This document shows, in pieces, positions 25,262-33,344 of a stretch of 64,000 bases of DNA (position 1 is the first letter of the stretch; each line of letters opens with the position of its first letter). Location of the stretch: assembly GCA_020073565.1 (NCBI GenBank), contig JAIQEY010000008.1, positions 62,001 to 126,000 of the forward strand. Direction: 5' to 3'. This stretch comes from Terriglobia bacterium. Lineage in GTDB: Bacteria; Acidobacteriota; Terriglobia; Terriglobales; Acidobacteriaceae. Below the pieces are notes generated by a model. The model saw only the letters and a list, made by a program, of their open reading frames with translations, did no database searches and was not told where the DNA came from. The position numbers and the translations under genes are program-made.

Positions 25262-26836
25262 ATGGCGATTGTCGCGGGAGTTGATTTCGGAACTTTGAGT
25301 GTCCGTACGTCGATCGTGGATAGCGAGCGCGGACTCATTGGATCAGCGGTCTCTGAGTATCCTCTCCATCGCAAGCGTGAGGATCCGGAATACGCGACGC
25401 AGTCGCACGCCGACCACATGCGGGCGCTGGCTGAGGCCACAAGGCGAGCGGTACAAGAAGCGGGCATTCGCGGCGATCAAGTCGAGGCCATTGCTCTCGA
25501 CACGACAGGGTCTAGCGTCATCCCAGTCGGTGAAGGCTTGGCGCCGCTCGACGATTACTATCTCTGGTGCGATCACCGTGCGAAACAGGAAGCAGCGGAG
25601 ATCACGGAACTGGCGCATCGAGAAGGACTGCAAGCCATCGAGTGGTGCGGCGGCGTGTATTCGTCGGAGTGGGGATTTGCCAAGTTGCTGCACTGGCTCC
25701 GCCACAATCCTGATAAGCGCGGCAAGTTTGTGAGCGCTTTCGAGCACTGCGATATGGTGGCTGCCACTCTCTGCGGTATCACCGATCCAGCGCAAGTCAA
25801 GCGAAGCGTTTGTGCGATGGGTCATAAGTGGATGTGGAATCCGGCACTGGGTGGGTTGCCGCCAGAGAACTTCCTGACGAAAGTCGATCCCCTGCTGGCA
25901 GGCGTACGCGCCAAACTCGATGGTCAATACGCAACTTCCGACCAGATTGCCGGCAAGTTCTCTCCGGTGTGGGCTGAGAAACTGGGATTGCGCGCCGGCA
26001 TTCCCATTCCGGTGGGTGCATTTGACGCACATTGGGACGCCATCGGCGCCGGAGCCAGGGAGGGCGACGTCGTCAACGTGGTGGGCACATCGACCTGCAT
26101 CATCGCCTACGTGAAGCAGGCAGAATTGATTCCGGGAGTCTGCGGCGTGGTGCAGGGCAGCGTTCACCCGCAATACACCGGGGTGGAGGCAGGACTTTCG
26201 GCCACGGGCGATATCTTCAGCGCCATCGCGCGACGGGCCGGTACGACTGTCGAGGAGTTGAGCCAGGGCCTCGAAAACTATCACGCGGGTCAGACTGGAC
26301 TGCTGCGAATGACCTGGGACAACGGCGACCGCACCGTACTGGTCAATCCGAACCTGGGCGGCATCACGATCGGGTGGAATCTGCAGCACACCGCGCAAGA
26401 CGAACTCTTCGCCGCCATCGAAGGAACGGCATTTCATACGCGCGTGATTCTCGACCGAATGGCGGAATATGGCGCGCCCACGCTGCGAGTTATCAATGGC
26501 GGTGGCATCCCGCAGAACAACCCTGTACTCAATCAGGTCTATGCCAACGTGTTGGGGCGGCCAGTGCTCGTGCCCAAGAGTAAGGTCACTGGCCTTGGGT
26601 CTGCGGTTTTTGCATTTCTGGCGGCGGGTACGTTTCAAACGATTGAAGAGGCGCAGCAACACATTTGCCCGTCTCATACCACATTCGCTCCCCAAACAGA
26701 CGAACACGCGATTTACAGCGACCTTTATGCCCTCTATCGTCAGGTCTACTTTGGCTTTGGGAAGCCATCGTCGGGGGCCGGCGACTACGGGCGGGTGCTG
26801 CCCAAGCTTATCCAGATTGCGCGTGCCGGACAATAA
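25262..26836 (+). CDS. araB: Ribulokinase (FGGY carbohydrate kinase)
   Basis: A 524-residue ATP-dependent kinase that phosphorylates L-ribulose. The start at 25262 opens MAIVAGVDFGTLSVR, the FGGY phosphate-binding loop, and avoids reading into the repeat. Family features are ALDTTGSSVIPV, DDYYLWCDHRAKQEA, GHKWMWNPALGG, GAFDAHWDAIGAGA with the catalytic Asp, GTSTCIIAY and the C-terminal INGGGIPQNNPVLNQVYANV. Placement after AraD and the isomerase supports L-ribulose as the substrate. The 156-base gap to the isomerase is filled by a palindromic repeat, so it may be expressed at a different level. Confidence 0.92.
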   Translation: MAIVAGVDFGTLSVRTSIVDSERGLIGSAVSEYPLHRKREDPEYATQSHADHMRALAEATRRAVQEAGIRGDQVEAIALDTTGSSVIPVGEGLAPLDDYYLWCDHRAKQEAAEITELAHREGLQAIEWCGGVYSSEWGFAKLLHWLRHNPDKRGKFVSAFEHCDMVAATLCGITDPAQVKRSVCAMGHKWMWNPALGGLPPENFLTKVDPLLAGVRAKLDGQYATSDQIAGKFSPVWAEKLGLRAGIPIPVGAFDAHWDAIGAGAREGDVVNVVGTSTCIIAYVKQAELIPGVCGVVQGSVHPQYTGVEAGLSATGDIFSAIARRAGTTVEELSQGLENYHAGQTGLLRMTWDNGDRTVLVNPNLGGITIGWNLQHTAQDELFAAIEGTAFHTRVILDRMAEYGAPTLRVINGGGIPQNNPVLNQVYANVLGRPVLVPKSKVTGLGSAVFAFLAAGTFQTIEEAQQHICPSHTTFAPQTDEHAIYSDLYALYRQVYFGFGKPSSGAGDYGRVLPKLIQIARAGQ

Positions 26837-26913
26837 CCTGACTTTCCTTTCCTGACGCAGGAGATCCCCTTGCCGTTGCGAAGTTATCAACCTTGCGTGT
26901 GTGGAATTGACGC

Positions 26914-26950
26914 TTGCATATATATTGTTACATCTATATCATATATGCAA
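26914..26950 (+). promoter_or_regulatory. Promoter enclosed by an inverted repeat, upstream of chrB
   Basis: TTGCATATAT (26914-26923) and ATATATGCAA (26941-26950) are perfect inverted arms 17 bases apart in a strongly AT-rich island. TTGCAT (26914-26919) and TATCAT (26937-26942), also 17 apart, fit a sigma-70 promoter. The predicted transcript would start at or next to the chrB ATG (26950), giving a leaderless mRNA. A dimeric regulator here would block polymerase directly. Confidence 0.55.
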
Positions 26951-27879
26951 TGTCCATACCTACTCATATTAAGGTGCCATGGCTGTTGTTGGTTTTCAGC
27001 CTTCCTGCCAAGAGCGCAAGCCAGAGAGTGGAAGTATGGCGAAAACTGCAACGATACGGGACGCTGGCCCTCCGGAGTTCGGGCTACGTTCTGCCCAACT
27101 CGGCAACAAACCAGGAGCGCATGGAGTGGCTCGCCACCGCGATTCGCACCTATAAAGGACAGGCATCGGTAGTCCAGGTACAGGGCTTTGACGATTTGTC
27201 GGACTCCCAGTTAAAGCGGCTCTTCGTAGACGCTCGATCACGCGATTACCAGAAACTGATGCACGAAGCGAAAAAAGTTACCGCACTCGCGCCCGCACGA
27301 AGATCCAGGGGACAGCGGAATCGGATTCGTCGCCGGTTTGTGGACCTTCAAGACATCGACTTCTTCGGAAACCCGTTGCGCGCCAAGCTTGAGCGCTTGC
27401 TGGCTCAGGCCGATGAGTCTGAAACGCCGAACGCGGGGCGCCACGATAAGGGGAAGGCTGGCGCGTACCTCAACCGCTTGTGGATGACGCGGCCGCGACC
27501 CGGGATTGACCGGGTTTCGTCGGCGTGGCTGATTCGGCGATTCATTGACCCGAAGGCTCGTTTCGTGTTCGACGACGAACCGGAGACCCATCCCGACGCT
27601 ATTCCGTTCGATATGTTTTGCCCGCAAGGTTTTGGTCATCGGGGAGAGGACTGCACGTTCGAGACACTACACAAGCAATTCTCTATTCGGGATAACAAAG
27701 TAAAGCGTGTCGCTGAAATCATTCACGACGCCGACCTCGGCGATGAGAAATTTGGCCGAGTGGAAGGACAAGGGCTGGACTTTGTGTTGAAGGGCTGGGC
27801 AAAGCAGGGCTTGACAGACGATGAACTTCTGCAGCGCGGGATGGACCTCATCGGCGGTTTGTATGAGTCGCTGGCATGA
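26950..27879 (+). CDS. chrB: Chromate resistance protein ChrB
   Basis: A 309-residue protein with an N-terminal helical/winged-helix-like domain (about residues 1-140) and the ChrB C-terminal domain (about 150-309: MTRPRPGIDRVSSAWLIRRF, FDMFCPQGFGHRGEDCTFET, VAEIIHDADLGDEKFGR). In the proteobacteria where it has been studied, ChrB is a chromate-sensing regulator of chrA. Start 26950 fits the family N-terminus; a TTG at 26914 would lie inside the operator. First gene of an operon ending in chrA. It may bind the inverted repeat at its own promoter. Confidence 0.88.
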   Translation: MSIPTHIKVPWLLLVFSLPAKSASQRVEVWRKLQRYGTLALRSSGYVLPNSATNQERMEWLATAIRTYKGQASVVQVQGFDDLSDSQLKRLFVDARSRDYQKLMHEAKKVTALAPARRSRGQRNRIRRRFVDLQDIDFFGNPLRAKLERLLAQADESETPNAGRHDKGKAGAYLNRLWMTRPRPGIDRVSSAWLIRRFIDPKARFVFDDEPETHPDAIPFDMFCPQGFGHRGEDCTFETLHKQFSIRDNKVKRVAEIIHDADLGDEKFGRVEGQGLDFVLKGWAKQGLTDDELLQRGMDLIGGLYESLA

Positions 27880-27897
27880 ACCTTTGGAGGTGCGAAG

Positions 27898-28644
27898 GTG
27901 AGTATGGACGATGGCAGACGATTGCTGCTGATCAGCAACTCGACCTTGCATGGCAGCGGCTACCTGGATCATGCGGAAAAAGAGATTCGAGATTTTGTCG
28001 GAAGTCGAACGAGCGTGCTGTTCGTTCCGTACGCCGTCCGTGATCGCGGGGCGTACGCCATGCAGGCGCGCGAACGTTTTCGCGACATGGGGCTCTCGCT
28101 CACGTCCATCCATGATGTTTCGAATATGCCGCGAGTCATCGACGAAGCGGACGTCATTTTCATTGGTGGTGGGAATACGTTCCGGCTCCTGAAAGGCCTT
28201 TATGACCACGACTTGCTGACTCCGATCCGGCGGCGTATAGCGGCGGGCGCCCCCTACATCGGGTCCAGCGCTGGCTCGATCGTGGCTTGTCCAACCCTGA
28301 AGACGACCAAGGACATGCCGGTCGAGCAGCCTCAATCATTCGAGGCCCTGGGGTTGGTGCCTTTCCAGATCAGTCCTCACTACCTCGACCCGGATCCCTC
28401 CTCCACGCATATGGGAGAAACACAGGAGGAACGCATCACGCAATTCCTTGAAGAAAACGAGACGCCGGTGGTGGGTTTGCGGGAGGGGTCGATGGTGCGC
28501 GTCGAGGACGGAGCCGTTCTGTTGAAGGGACCGCATACGGCGCGCATCTTCCGGCGCGGCGAGAAGCCTGTCGAAGCCGAACCAGGCTCCAATCTGCGAG
28601 CGCTGCTGGGGGAAACAGTTGCCCCGGTTGGAAGAGTCGCATGA
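27898..28644 (+). CDS. Peptidase E-like (S51 family) dipeptidase
   Basis: A 248-residue cytoplasmic protein of the class I glutamine-amidotransferase-like fold. The nucleophile elbow IGSSAGSIVACP contains the catalytic Ser, and IFIGGGNTFRLLKGLYDHDL is the strongly conserved S51 motif. SPHYLDPDP supplies the His/Asp region. PepE removes N-terminal Asp from dipeptides; cyanophycinase belongs to the same family but is longer. It starts 18 bases after chrB (GTG 27898; ATG 27904 is an alternative) and overlaps the next gene by four bases, so it is a coupled member of the chromate operon. Confidence 0.85.
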   Translation: MSMDDGRRLLLISNSTLHGSGYLDHAEKEIRDFVGSRTSVLFVPYAVRDRGAYAMQARERFRDMGLSLTSIHDVSNMPRVIDEADVIFIGGGNTFRLLKGLYDHDLLTPIRRRIAAGAPYIGSSAGSIVACPTLKTTKDMPVEQPQSFEALGLVPFQISPHYLDPDPSSTHMGETQEERITQFLEENETPVVGLREGSMVRVEDGAVLLKGPHTARIFRRGEKPVEAEPGSNLRALLGETVAPVGRVA

Positions 28645-29636
28645 GGTCAGAAAAGATCCTCTACCTGGCGCCCCGAGAGGTTCAGAGTCTGCTAACGCTC
28701 GACGAGTGTATAGCGGCCGTGGAGCGGGCCTTCCGCCTCTATGGAGAAGGCATGGCTGCCCCACCCGCCGTATTCAGCATGCACTCGTCGGGCGGCGGAT
28801 TCCACATCAAGGCTGGCTTGCTCGACCTGGACCGGCGGTACTTTGCTGCCAAGATCAACGGCAACTTCCCGGAAAATAACGCTCGCTTCGGTCTGCCAAC
28901 CATTCAAGGAGTCATCGTTCTCTGCGATGCCGAGAACGGCACTCCGCTGGCGGTTATGGACTCTCGCGACATCACATCGCTCCGGACGGGTGCGGCGACC
29001 GCGGTGGCGGCGAAATATCTGGCCCGACCGGATTCGCGGATCGCCACCGTTTGCGGCTGCGGTAACCAGGGACGCGTTCAGCTGAAGGCCCTCTCCCGCG
29101 TTCGCCAACTCCAGGCCGTGTTCGCTTATGACAAGAGCGCGGAACAAGCACAGCGGTTTGCGGATGAACTCGCGGCGGACCTCCGGATCTCGGTGACATC
29201 GGTGCTCGATCTCGCATCTGCCGTCCAGCAGAGCGATATTTGTGTGACGTGCACCACATCACAACAGCCGTTGCTGGGGCTGGGCGATATAAGGGCAGGA
29301 ACTTTCATAGCTGCCGTGGGAGCGGACAACCCTCAGAAGCAGGAACTCCACCCATCGCTCATGGCAACAAGCAAGATCGTGGTCGACATCCTCGACCAGT
29401 GTGCCGTCATGGGTGACTTGCATCACGCGCTGCATGCGGGTGTCGTAACCCGAACGGATGTGCACGCAGAACTGGGCGAGGTCGTGGCCGGAAAGAAACC
29501 AGGCCGCGAATCGCAAGAAGAAATCATCATCTTCGACAGCACGGGTATGGCGCTCCAAGACGTGGCTGCGGCGGCTATCTTATACGAGAAGGCAGAGCGA
29601 GTGGGCTCTGGGGTTCGGTTGAATCTTGCGGCTTAA
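28641..29636 (+). CDS. Ornithine cyclodeaminase / mu-crystallin family protein
   Basis: A 331-residue NAD(P)-dependent enzyme. The N-terminal substrate domain includes FHIKAGLL and FAAKINGNFPEN; the Rossmann motif is VCGCGNQGRVQLKAL (about 133-147), with Cys in a Gly-rich position. It continues FIAAVGADNPQKQEL and IIIFDSTGMALQDVAAAAI. Family members include ornithine cyclodeaminase, ketimine reductase and alanine dehydrogenase, so the substrate is open. Its ATG overlaps the peptidase stop (ATGA), so it is part of the chromate operon. Confidence 0.85.
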   Translation: MRSEKILYLAPREVQSLLTLDECIAAVERAFRLYGEGMAAPPAVFSMHSSGGGFHIKAGLLDLDRRYFAAKINGNFPENNARFGLPTIQGVIVLCDAENGTPLAVMDSRDITSLRTGAATAVAAKYLARPDSRIATVCGCGNQGRVQLKALSRVRQLQAVFAYDKSAEQAQRFADELAADLRISVTSVLDLASAVQQSDICVTCTTSQQPLLGLGDIRAGTFIAAVGADNPQKQELHPSLMATSKIVVDILDQCAVMGDLHHALHAGVVTRTDVHAELGEVVAGKKPGRESQEEIIIFDSTGMALQDVAAAAILYEKAERVGSGVRLNLAA

Positions 29637-29755
29637 AGGGAAGCCACATGCTGATGGACGAGCCGCATGTTCTTCATGCATTTTTGGCCGAATGATGAGG
29701 CGTTGAAAGTGGCAAAAGGACTCCGCGCAACACTGGACCATACCGACTCAGCCAA

Positions 29756-30919
29756 ATGAAAGCAGAATCCAACTCGGCCGGGCGCGAGACAACCGGTGTG
29801 TCGCTCTCTCGATTCACCGGGTATTTCCTGCGGCTTGGGACGGTGGGATTCGGCGGTCCCATCGCTCTTGCCGGACACATGCAGCAAGACCTGGTGGAGG
29901 ATCGTGGTTGGGTCCGCAAAGAAGACTTCGTGGAGGGTCTCGCACTGGCGCAGCTCGCACCCGGCCCGTTGGCGGCGCAGCTTGCGATTTACCTCGGCTA
30001 TATTCGCGGAGGCGTCGTCGGAGCTACTGCCGTGGGTGTGGCGTTCGTCTTGCCATCGTTCTTGATGGTCCTGGGACTATCAGCCGCTTATGTTCGCTTC
30101 GGCGGGTTGCCCTGGATGCAAGCGATGTTCTACGGAATCGGCGCAGCCGTGATCGGGATCATCGCCCGGTCCGCCTTCAAGCTCACCCGGCTCACACTCG
30201 CGAGAGACAGGTTGCTGTGGGGAATTTTCGCGGTGCTGGCGGTCTCCACGGCATGGACTTCGCAGGAGATCATCTGGCTGTTTCTGCTCGGCGGTGTGGT
30301 CAACTTGCTGGTCAAGGCCTTTCCCAGCCGCTTGCAGGCCAGCGGCGCCGTGTCACCCTTGTTCATGCCAGTAACACTCGGAGCGTTCGGAGTAAGCGAA
30401 ACCCTGTTCCAGATCTTTTTCTACTTTGCGAAGGCTGGGATGTTCGTTTTTGGCAGCGGACTCGCGGTTGTGCCATTTCTCTATGGTGGAGTAGTGCAGG
30501 GACATCATTGGCTGACCGACCATCAGTTCGTGGACGCAGTCGCAGTGGCGATGATTACGCCGGGACCGGTTGTCATCACGGTTGCCTTTATCGGTTACCT
30601 AGTTGCAGGTGCCACCGGAGCGACGGCCGCGGCACTCGGAATATTCCTGCCGGTCTACCTGGTCGTCATACTGCTGGCGCCTTCCTACAAACGATGGGCG
30701 AAGAACCCGCAGTTGAATGCCTTCGTGCGAGGCGTCACGGCGGCCGCAACCGGAGCGATCGCCGGTGCGGTGATCGTTCTCGCACGGCGGTCCGTCTATG
30801 ATCTGCCGACCGTTCTGATCTGTGCCTTGAGTCTTGCGGTGCTGTTTCGCTGGAAGGTCCCTGAGCCACCCCTCATTGCATGTGCTGCCATTGCCGGGTT
30901 GCTCTTGCACCATGGGTAG
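29756..30919 (+). CDS. chrA: Chromate transporter ChrA
   Basis: A 387-residue inner-membrane efflux protein of the long-chain CHR family with two homologous halves. The first has GTVGFGGPIALAGHMQQDLV and EGLALAQLAPGPLAAQLA; the second has FVFGSGLAVVPFLYGGVVQ and AVAVAMITPGPVVITVAFIG. The repeated PGP signature is diagnostic. It exports chromate using the proton-motive force. It follows the cyclodeaminase-like gene by 119 bases that hold no clear terminator, so it is probably in the chrB operon but may also have its own promoter. Confidence 0.92.
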   Translation: MKAESNSAGRETTGVSLSRFTGYFLRLGTVGFGGPIALAGHMQQDLVEDRGWVRKEDFVEGLALAQLAPGPLAAQLAIYLGYIRGGVVGATAVGVAFVLPSFLMVLGLSAAYVRFGGLPWMQAMFYGIGAAVIGIIARSAFKLTRLTLARDRLLWGIFAVLAVSTAWTSQEIIWLFLLGGVVNLLVKAFPSRLQASGAVSPLFMPVTLGAFGVSETLFQIFFYFAKAGMFVFGSGLAVVPFLYGGVVQGHHWLTDHQFVDAVAVAMITPGPVVITVAFIGYLVAGATGATAAALGIFLPVYLVVILLAPSYKRWAKNPQLNAFVRGVTAAATGAIAGAVIVLARRSVYDLPTVLICALSLAVLFRWKVPEPPLIACAAIAGLLLHHG

Positions 30920-30966
30920 TTTCGGTGAGTTCGATGGAAATGCAGCAGTCGAAAGGGAGAGAAACC

Positions 30967-31194
30967 TCAGTTTTTCGAGGGTCGTGTGCGCGCGCTGGCA
31001 ATGGCCAGTGCAATCCCACCTGCGATCAGCACGACACTGATGATGGGTGACACTCGTTCACCGTGACTGGTCTGCACGGCGATCTTCGCGCCTCCAACTT
31101 TGATGCCCTGCGTCTCACTGCGGGGAATGGGCACGACCAGGGATGCGATACCGAGCACAAGCAGGATCAGGCCTGTAAACAGGAAGATTCTCAT
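30967..31194 (-). CDS. DUF3185-like small membrane protein
   Basis: A 75-residue protein with two membrane helices (MRIFLFTGLILLVLGIASLV and ISVVLIAGGIALAIASARTR) around a periplasmic loop, a layout that fits DUF3185 proteins of unknown function. The start at 31194 has AGGAC upstream; an ATG two codons earlier (31200) is possible. It is convergent with chrA. No functional link can be drawn. Confidence 0.6.
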   Translation of the reverse strand: MRIFLFTGLILLVLGIASLVVPIPRSETQGIKVGGAKIAVQTSHGERVSPIISVVLIAGGIALAIASARTRPSKN

Positions 31195-31345
31195 GGTCAT
31201 GTCCTCGCGATTCTCGATGCGCCGACGGGGAATGGCCGCCGCCCTCGCATTCCATTGTCAGCGTCAAGATCAGGAAAATTGTTTAACATTGCTCAAACTA
31301 TATTCTTGCCGCACCGGTTGTCGATCACCTCAAAGGCATTCCTAC

Positions 31346-32236
31346 CTAGTCGCGAGCCTGGAGCACCCTCTCGCTTGGCTTCTCTACGGAACTTGCTCCT
31401 TCCAGGACCCGCGCCCGTCGCCCGTGGAAGAAAATCAGGTGGATGAAAAACATCAGGATCAGCACGCCACCAAAGGTGCACACGATCGTCGCTCCCGTTG
31501 GCAGGTCGAGCAGCACTGAGAAGTAAACTCCCAGCGCCGACACAAGGGTCCCCATCGTCCAACCGATGGCTAAGCGCCTGCCAATCTTGTCGGCAAACAG
31601 CATCGCCCCGACCGACGGAACAATCAGGTAACAGAACACCAGCAACACGCCCGCAATGGCCACGGACGAAGTCACCACAAAACCAAAGGATGCGTAGAAC
31701 AGAAAGTCCCAGAACCGGATGCTCATTCCGCTGGCTTCGGCCTGCGCCGGATTGGTCGAGATCAACAGGAACTTCTTGCGGAAGAAATAGTGGAACAGGC
31801 CAATCGCGCCATAGAGCAGCGCCGTCTTTGCCACCTCAGCTCTGGACACCGCAAGAATATTGCCGACCAGCATGTCTTTCAGGTGCTCCGTCTCCCCGGT
31901 CGCCTTGCTCATGGCCAGAATCGCAGTGGCCGACGCCACGGCATATGCGATGCCGATGAAAGCTTCCTGGGGAATGTGTCCGCGCCGGGTGCGGGCGACG
32001 GAAAAAATACCCGCTCCCAGGAACGTGAATGCAAGACTCAGAAAGTAAGCTCCTCGCCCGTGTGGACTCACTCCGAGAAGAATCGCGATAGTCGCACCCA
32101 GGGCGGCGATCTGCGCCAGCGCCAGGTCCACGAAGATGACGCCGCGTTCCACCACGTGCACGCCCAGGTAGGCGTGAATTCCAGTGAGGATCAGGCTGGC
32201 CACAAACGGCCAGAATAAGAACGGGAGTATTTCCAT
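31346..32236 (-). CDS. Metal ABC transporter permease (ZnuB/MntB type)
   Basis: A 296-residue inner-membrane permease of the ABC-3 family with about eight helices. Start 32236 has AAGGAG upstream and opens MEILPFLFWPFVASLILTG. Family features are LGVHVVERGVIFVDLALAQI, HIPQEAFIGIAYAVASA, LLISTNPAQAEASGM and GVLLVFCYLIVPSVGAMLFA. It imports Zn, Mn or Fe(II) with a binding protein and an ATPase. The binding protein is next door upstream, but no ATPase gene is present on either side. A family A repeat separates the two. Confidence 0.88.
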   Translation of the reverse strand: MEILPFLFWPFVASLILTGIHAYLGVHVVERGVIFVDLALAQIAALGATIAILLGVSPHGRGAYFLSLAFTFLGAGIFSVARTRRGHIPQEAFIGIAYAVASATAILAMSKATGETEHLKDMLVGNILAVSRAEVAKTALLYGAIGLFHYFFRKKFLLISTNPAQAEASGMSIRFWDFLFYASFGFVVTSSVAIAGVLLVFCYLIVPSVGAMLFADKIGRRLAIGWTMGTLVSALGVYFSVLLDLPTGATIVCTFGGVLILMFFIHLIFFHGRRARVLEGASSVEKPSERVLQARD

Positions 32237-32308
32237 GACTCTCCTTCGAGCTCTTCTTTGCACTTCCTTCGCAATTACCTTGTCCACAGCACAAATGGCG
32301 CAGACTTC

Positions 32309-32334
32309 GGGCGAACAGGAGTGTCCGCCCTACA
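32309..32334. repeat. Palindromic repeat, family A (half element)
   Basis: GGGCGAACAGGAGTGTCCGC followed by CCTACA is one arm of the family A element seen at 2656-2680, between the metal-binding protein and permease genes. Confidence 0.6.
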
Positions 32335-32338
32335 TGAA

Positions 32339-33280
32339 CTAGGGATTTGCCTGAAATGCTTTCGTCAGCAAAGCGATATCGTAGTCGAACAACTGAAAAT
32401 AGGTTGTGACCTCTTTTACTCCGCCCACCGATGGCAGGTATTCGACCACAGTTCCGCTGGTTTCCCGGGCGATCGAATCCGGCGTCTTGCGATCGAAATA
32501 GGGCTCGACCATGATCACCTTCACGTGATCGCGCTTGATCATGTTGATGACATCCAGGGTATGGCTTGGCGTCGGCGGAATGCCGGGACGGGGTTCGACG
32601 AAACCAACCACATTCAGCCCGAAATGCTTGGCAAAGTTCGGAGCTGAGTTGTGGTAGGTGACGACCTTGCGACCGCGATACGGGGCCATGGACGCGAGCC
32701 ACCTCTTGTCCGCCTCCGCTAGCCGACGTTCGAAATCCTGGTCGCGCTGCTGGAAATAAGCTGCATCTTCTGGATCCATCTCTCCGAGTTTCCCGGCAAT
32801 TCCTTTGGCGACGCGGCGTCCGTTGTCCGGATCGAGCCAGTAGTGAGGATTCCCCAATGGATGCACATCTCCCATGGCGCGCGTGATTGAGCCTTGCGGG
32901 ATCTCCAGGATCTCTGCGAACTGCGAAGCGTCCAGGTAGCCGCTGGCCCCAACCTGGATGCGAGCGTTGCCGCACTGAGTGATCAAGGGCGGCAGCCATC
33001 CAATCTCCAACTGCAGGCCCACGACCACCAGCAGATCGGCTTGTCGCAGCTTGAGCAAGAAGCTGGGCTTGGCTTCCACGAAGTGCGGGTCCTGGTAGCC
33101 CTTAGCCATCGACTCGATGTTGACCTTGTCGCCGCCCACTTCCTGCGCCAAAGCCGCCAGATCGGTCGTCGCCGTGATGACGTTCATCTTCTTGGCGAGC
33201 ACCATCGTGGGGAATACGTTGGCCATCGCGATCGTCGCGAAGACCAGCAGAGCCTTTGATCTGTAAAACAGTCGTTTCAT
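32339..33280 (-). CDS. ZnuA-like metal ABC transporter substrate-binding protein
   Basis: A 313-residue periplasmic cluster A-I binding protein with signal peptide (cleaved after MVLAKK) and ribosome site AGAGGAG. Metal-ligand positions are visible: His in YQDPHFVEAKPS, His in DVHPLGNPHYWLDPDN, His in VVTYHNSAPNF, and Asp/Glu near VMVEPYFDRKT. The long His-rich loop of many Zn-specific ZnuA proteins is absent, so Mn or Zn specificity cannot be decided. It is followed by the permease gene, with a porin gene upstream. Confidence 0.88.
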   Translation of the reverse strand: MKRLFYRSKALLVFATIAMANVFPTMVLAKKMNVITATTDLAALAQEVGGDKVNIESMAKGYQDPHFVEAKPSFLLKLRQADLLVVVGLQLEIGWLPPLITQCGNARIQVGASGYLDASQFAEILEIPQGSITRAMGDVHPLGNPHYWLDPDNGRRVAKGIAGKLGEMDPEDAAYFQQRDQDFERRLAEADKRWLASMAPYRGRKVVTYHNSAPNFAKHFGLNVVGFVEPRPGIPPTPSHTLDVINMIKRDHVKVIMVEPYFDRKTPDSIARETSGTVVEYLPSVGGVKEVTTYFQLFDYDIALLTKAFQANP

Positions 33281-33344
33281 GAAACTCCTCTAAAGAGTGC
33301 TTTTCAACTTTGCAACAGCCACCGTAACGCCGGCGCTACGTTTC

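Noticed and set aside
26914..26949. TTG start for chrB at 26914.
   Set aside because: It would translate the operator/promoter palindrome; the ATG at 26950 matches the family start better.
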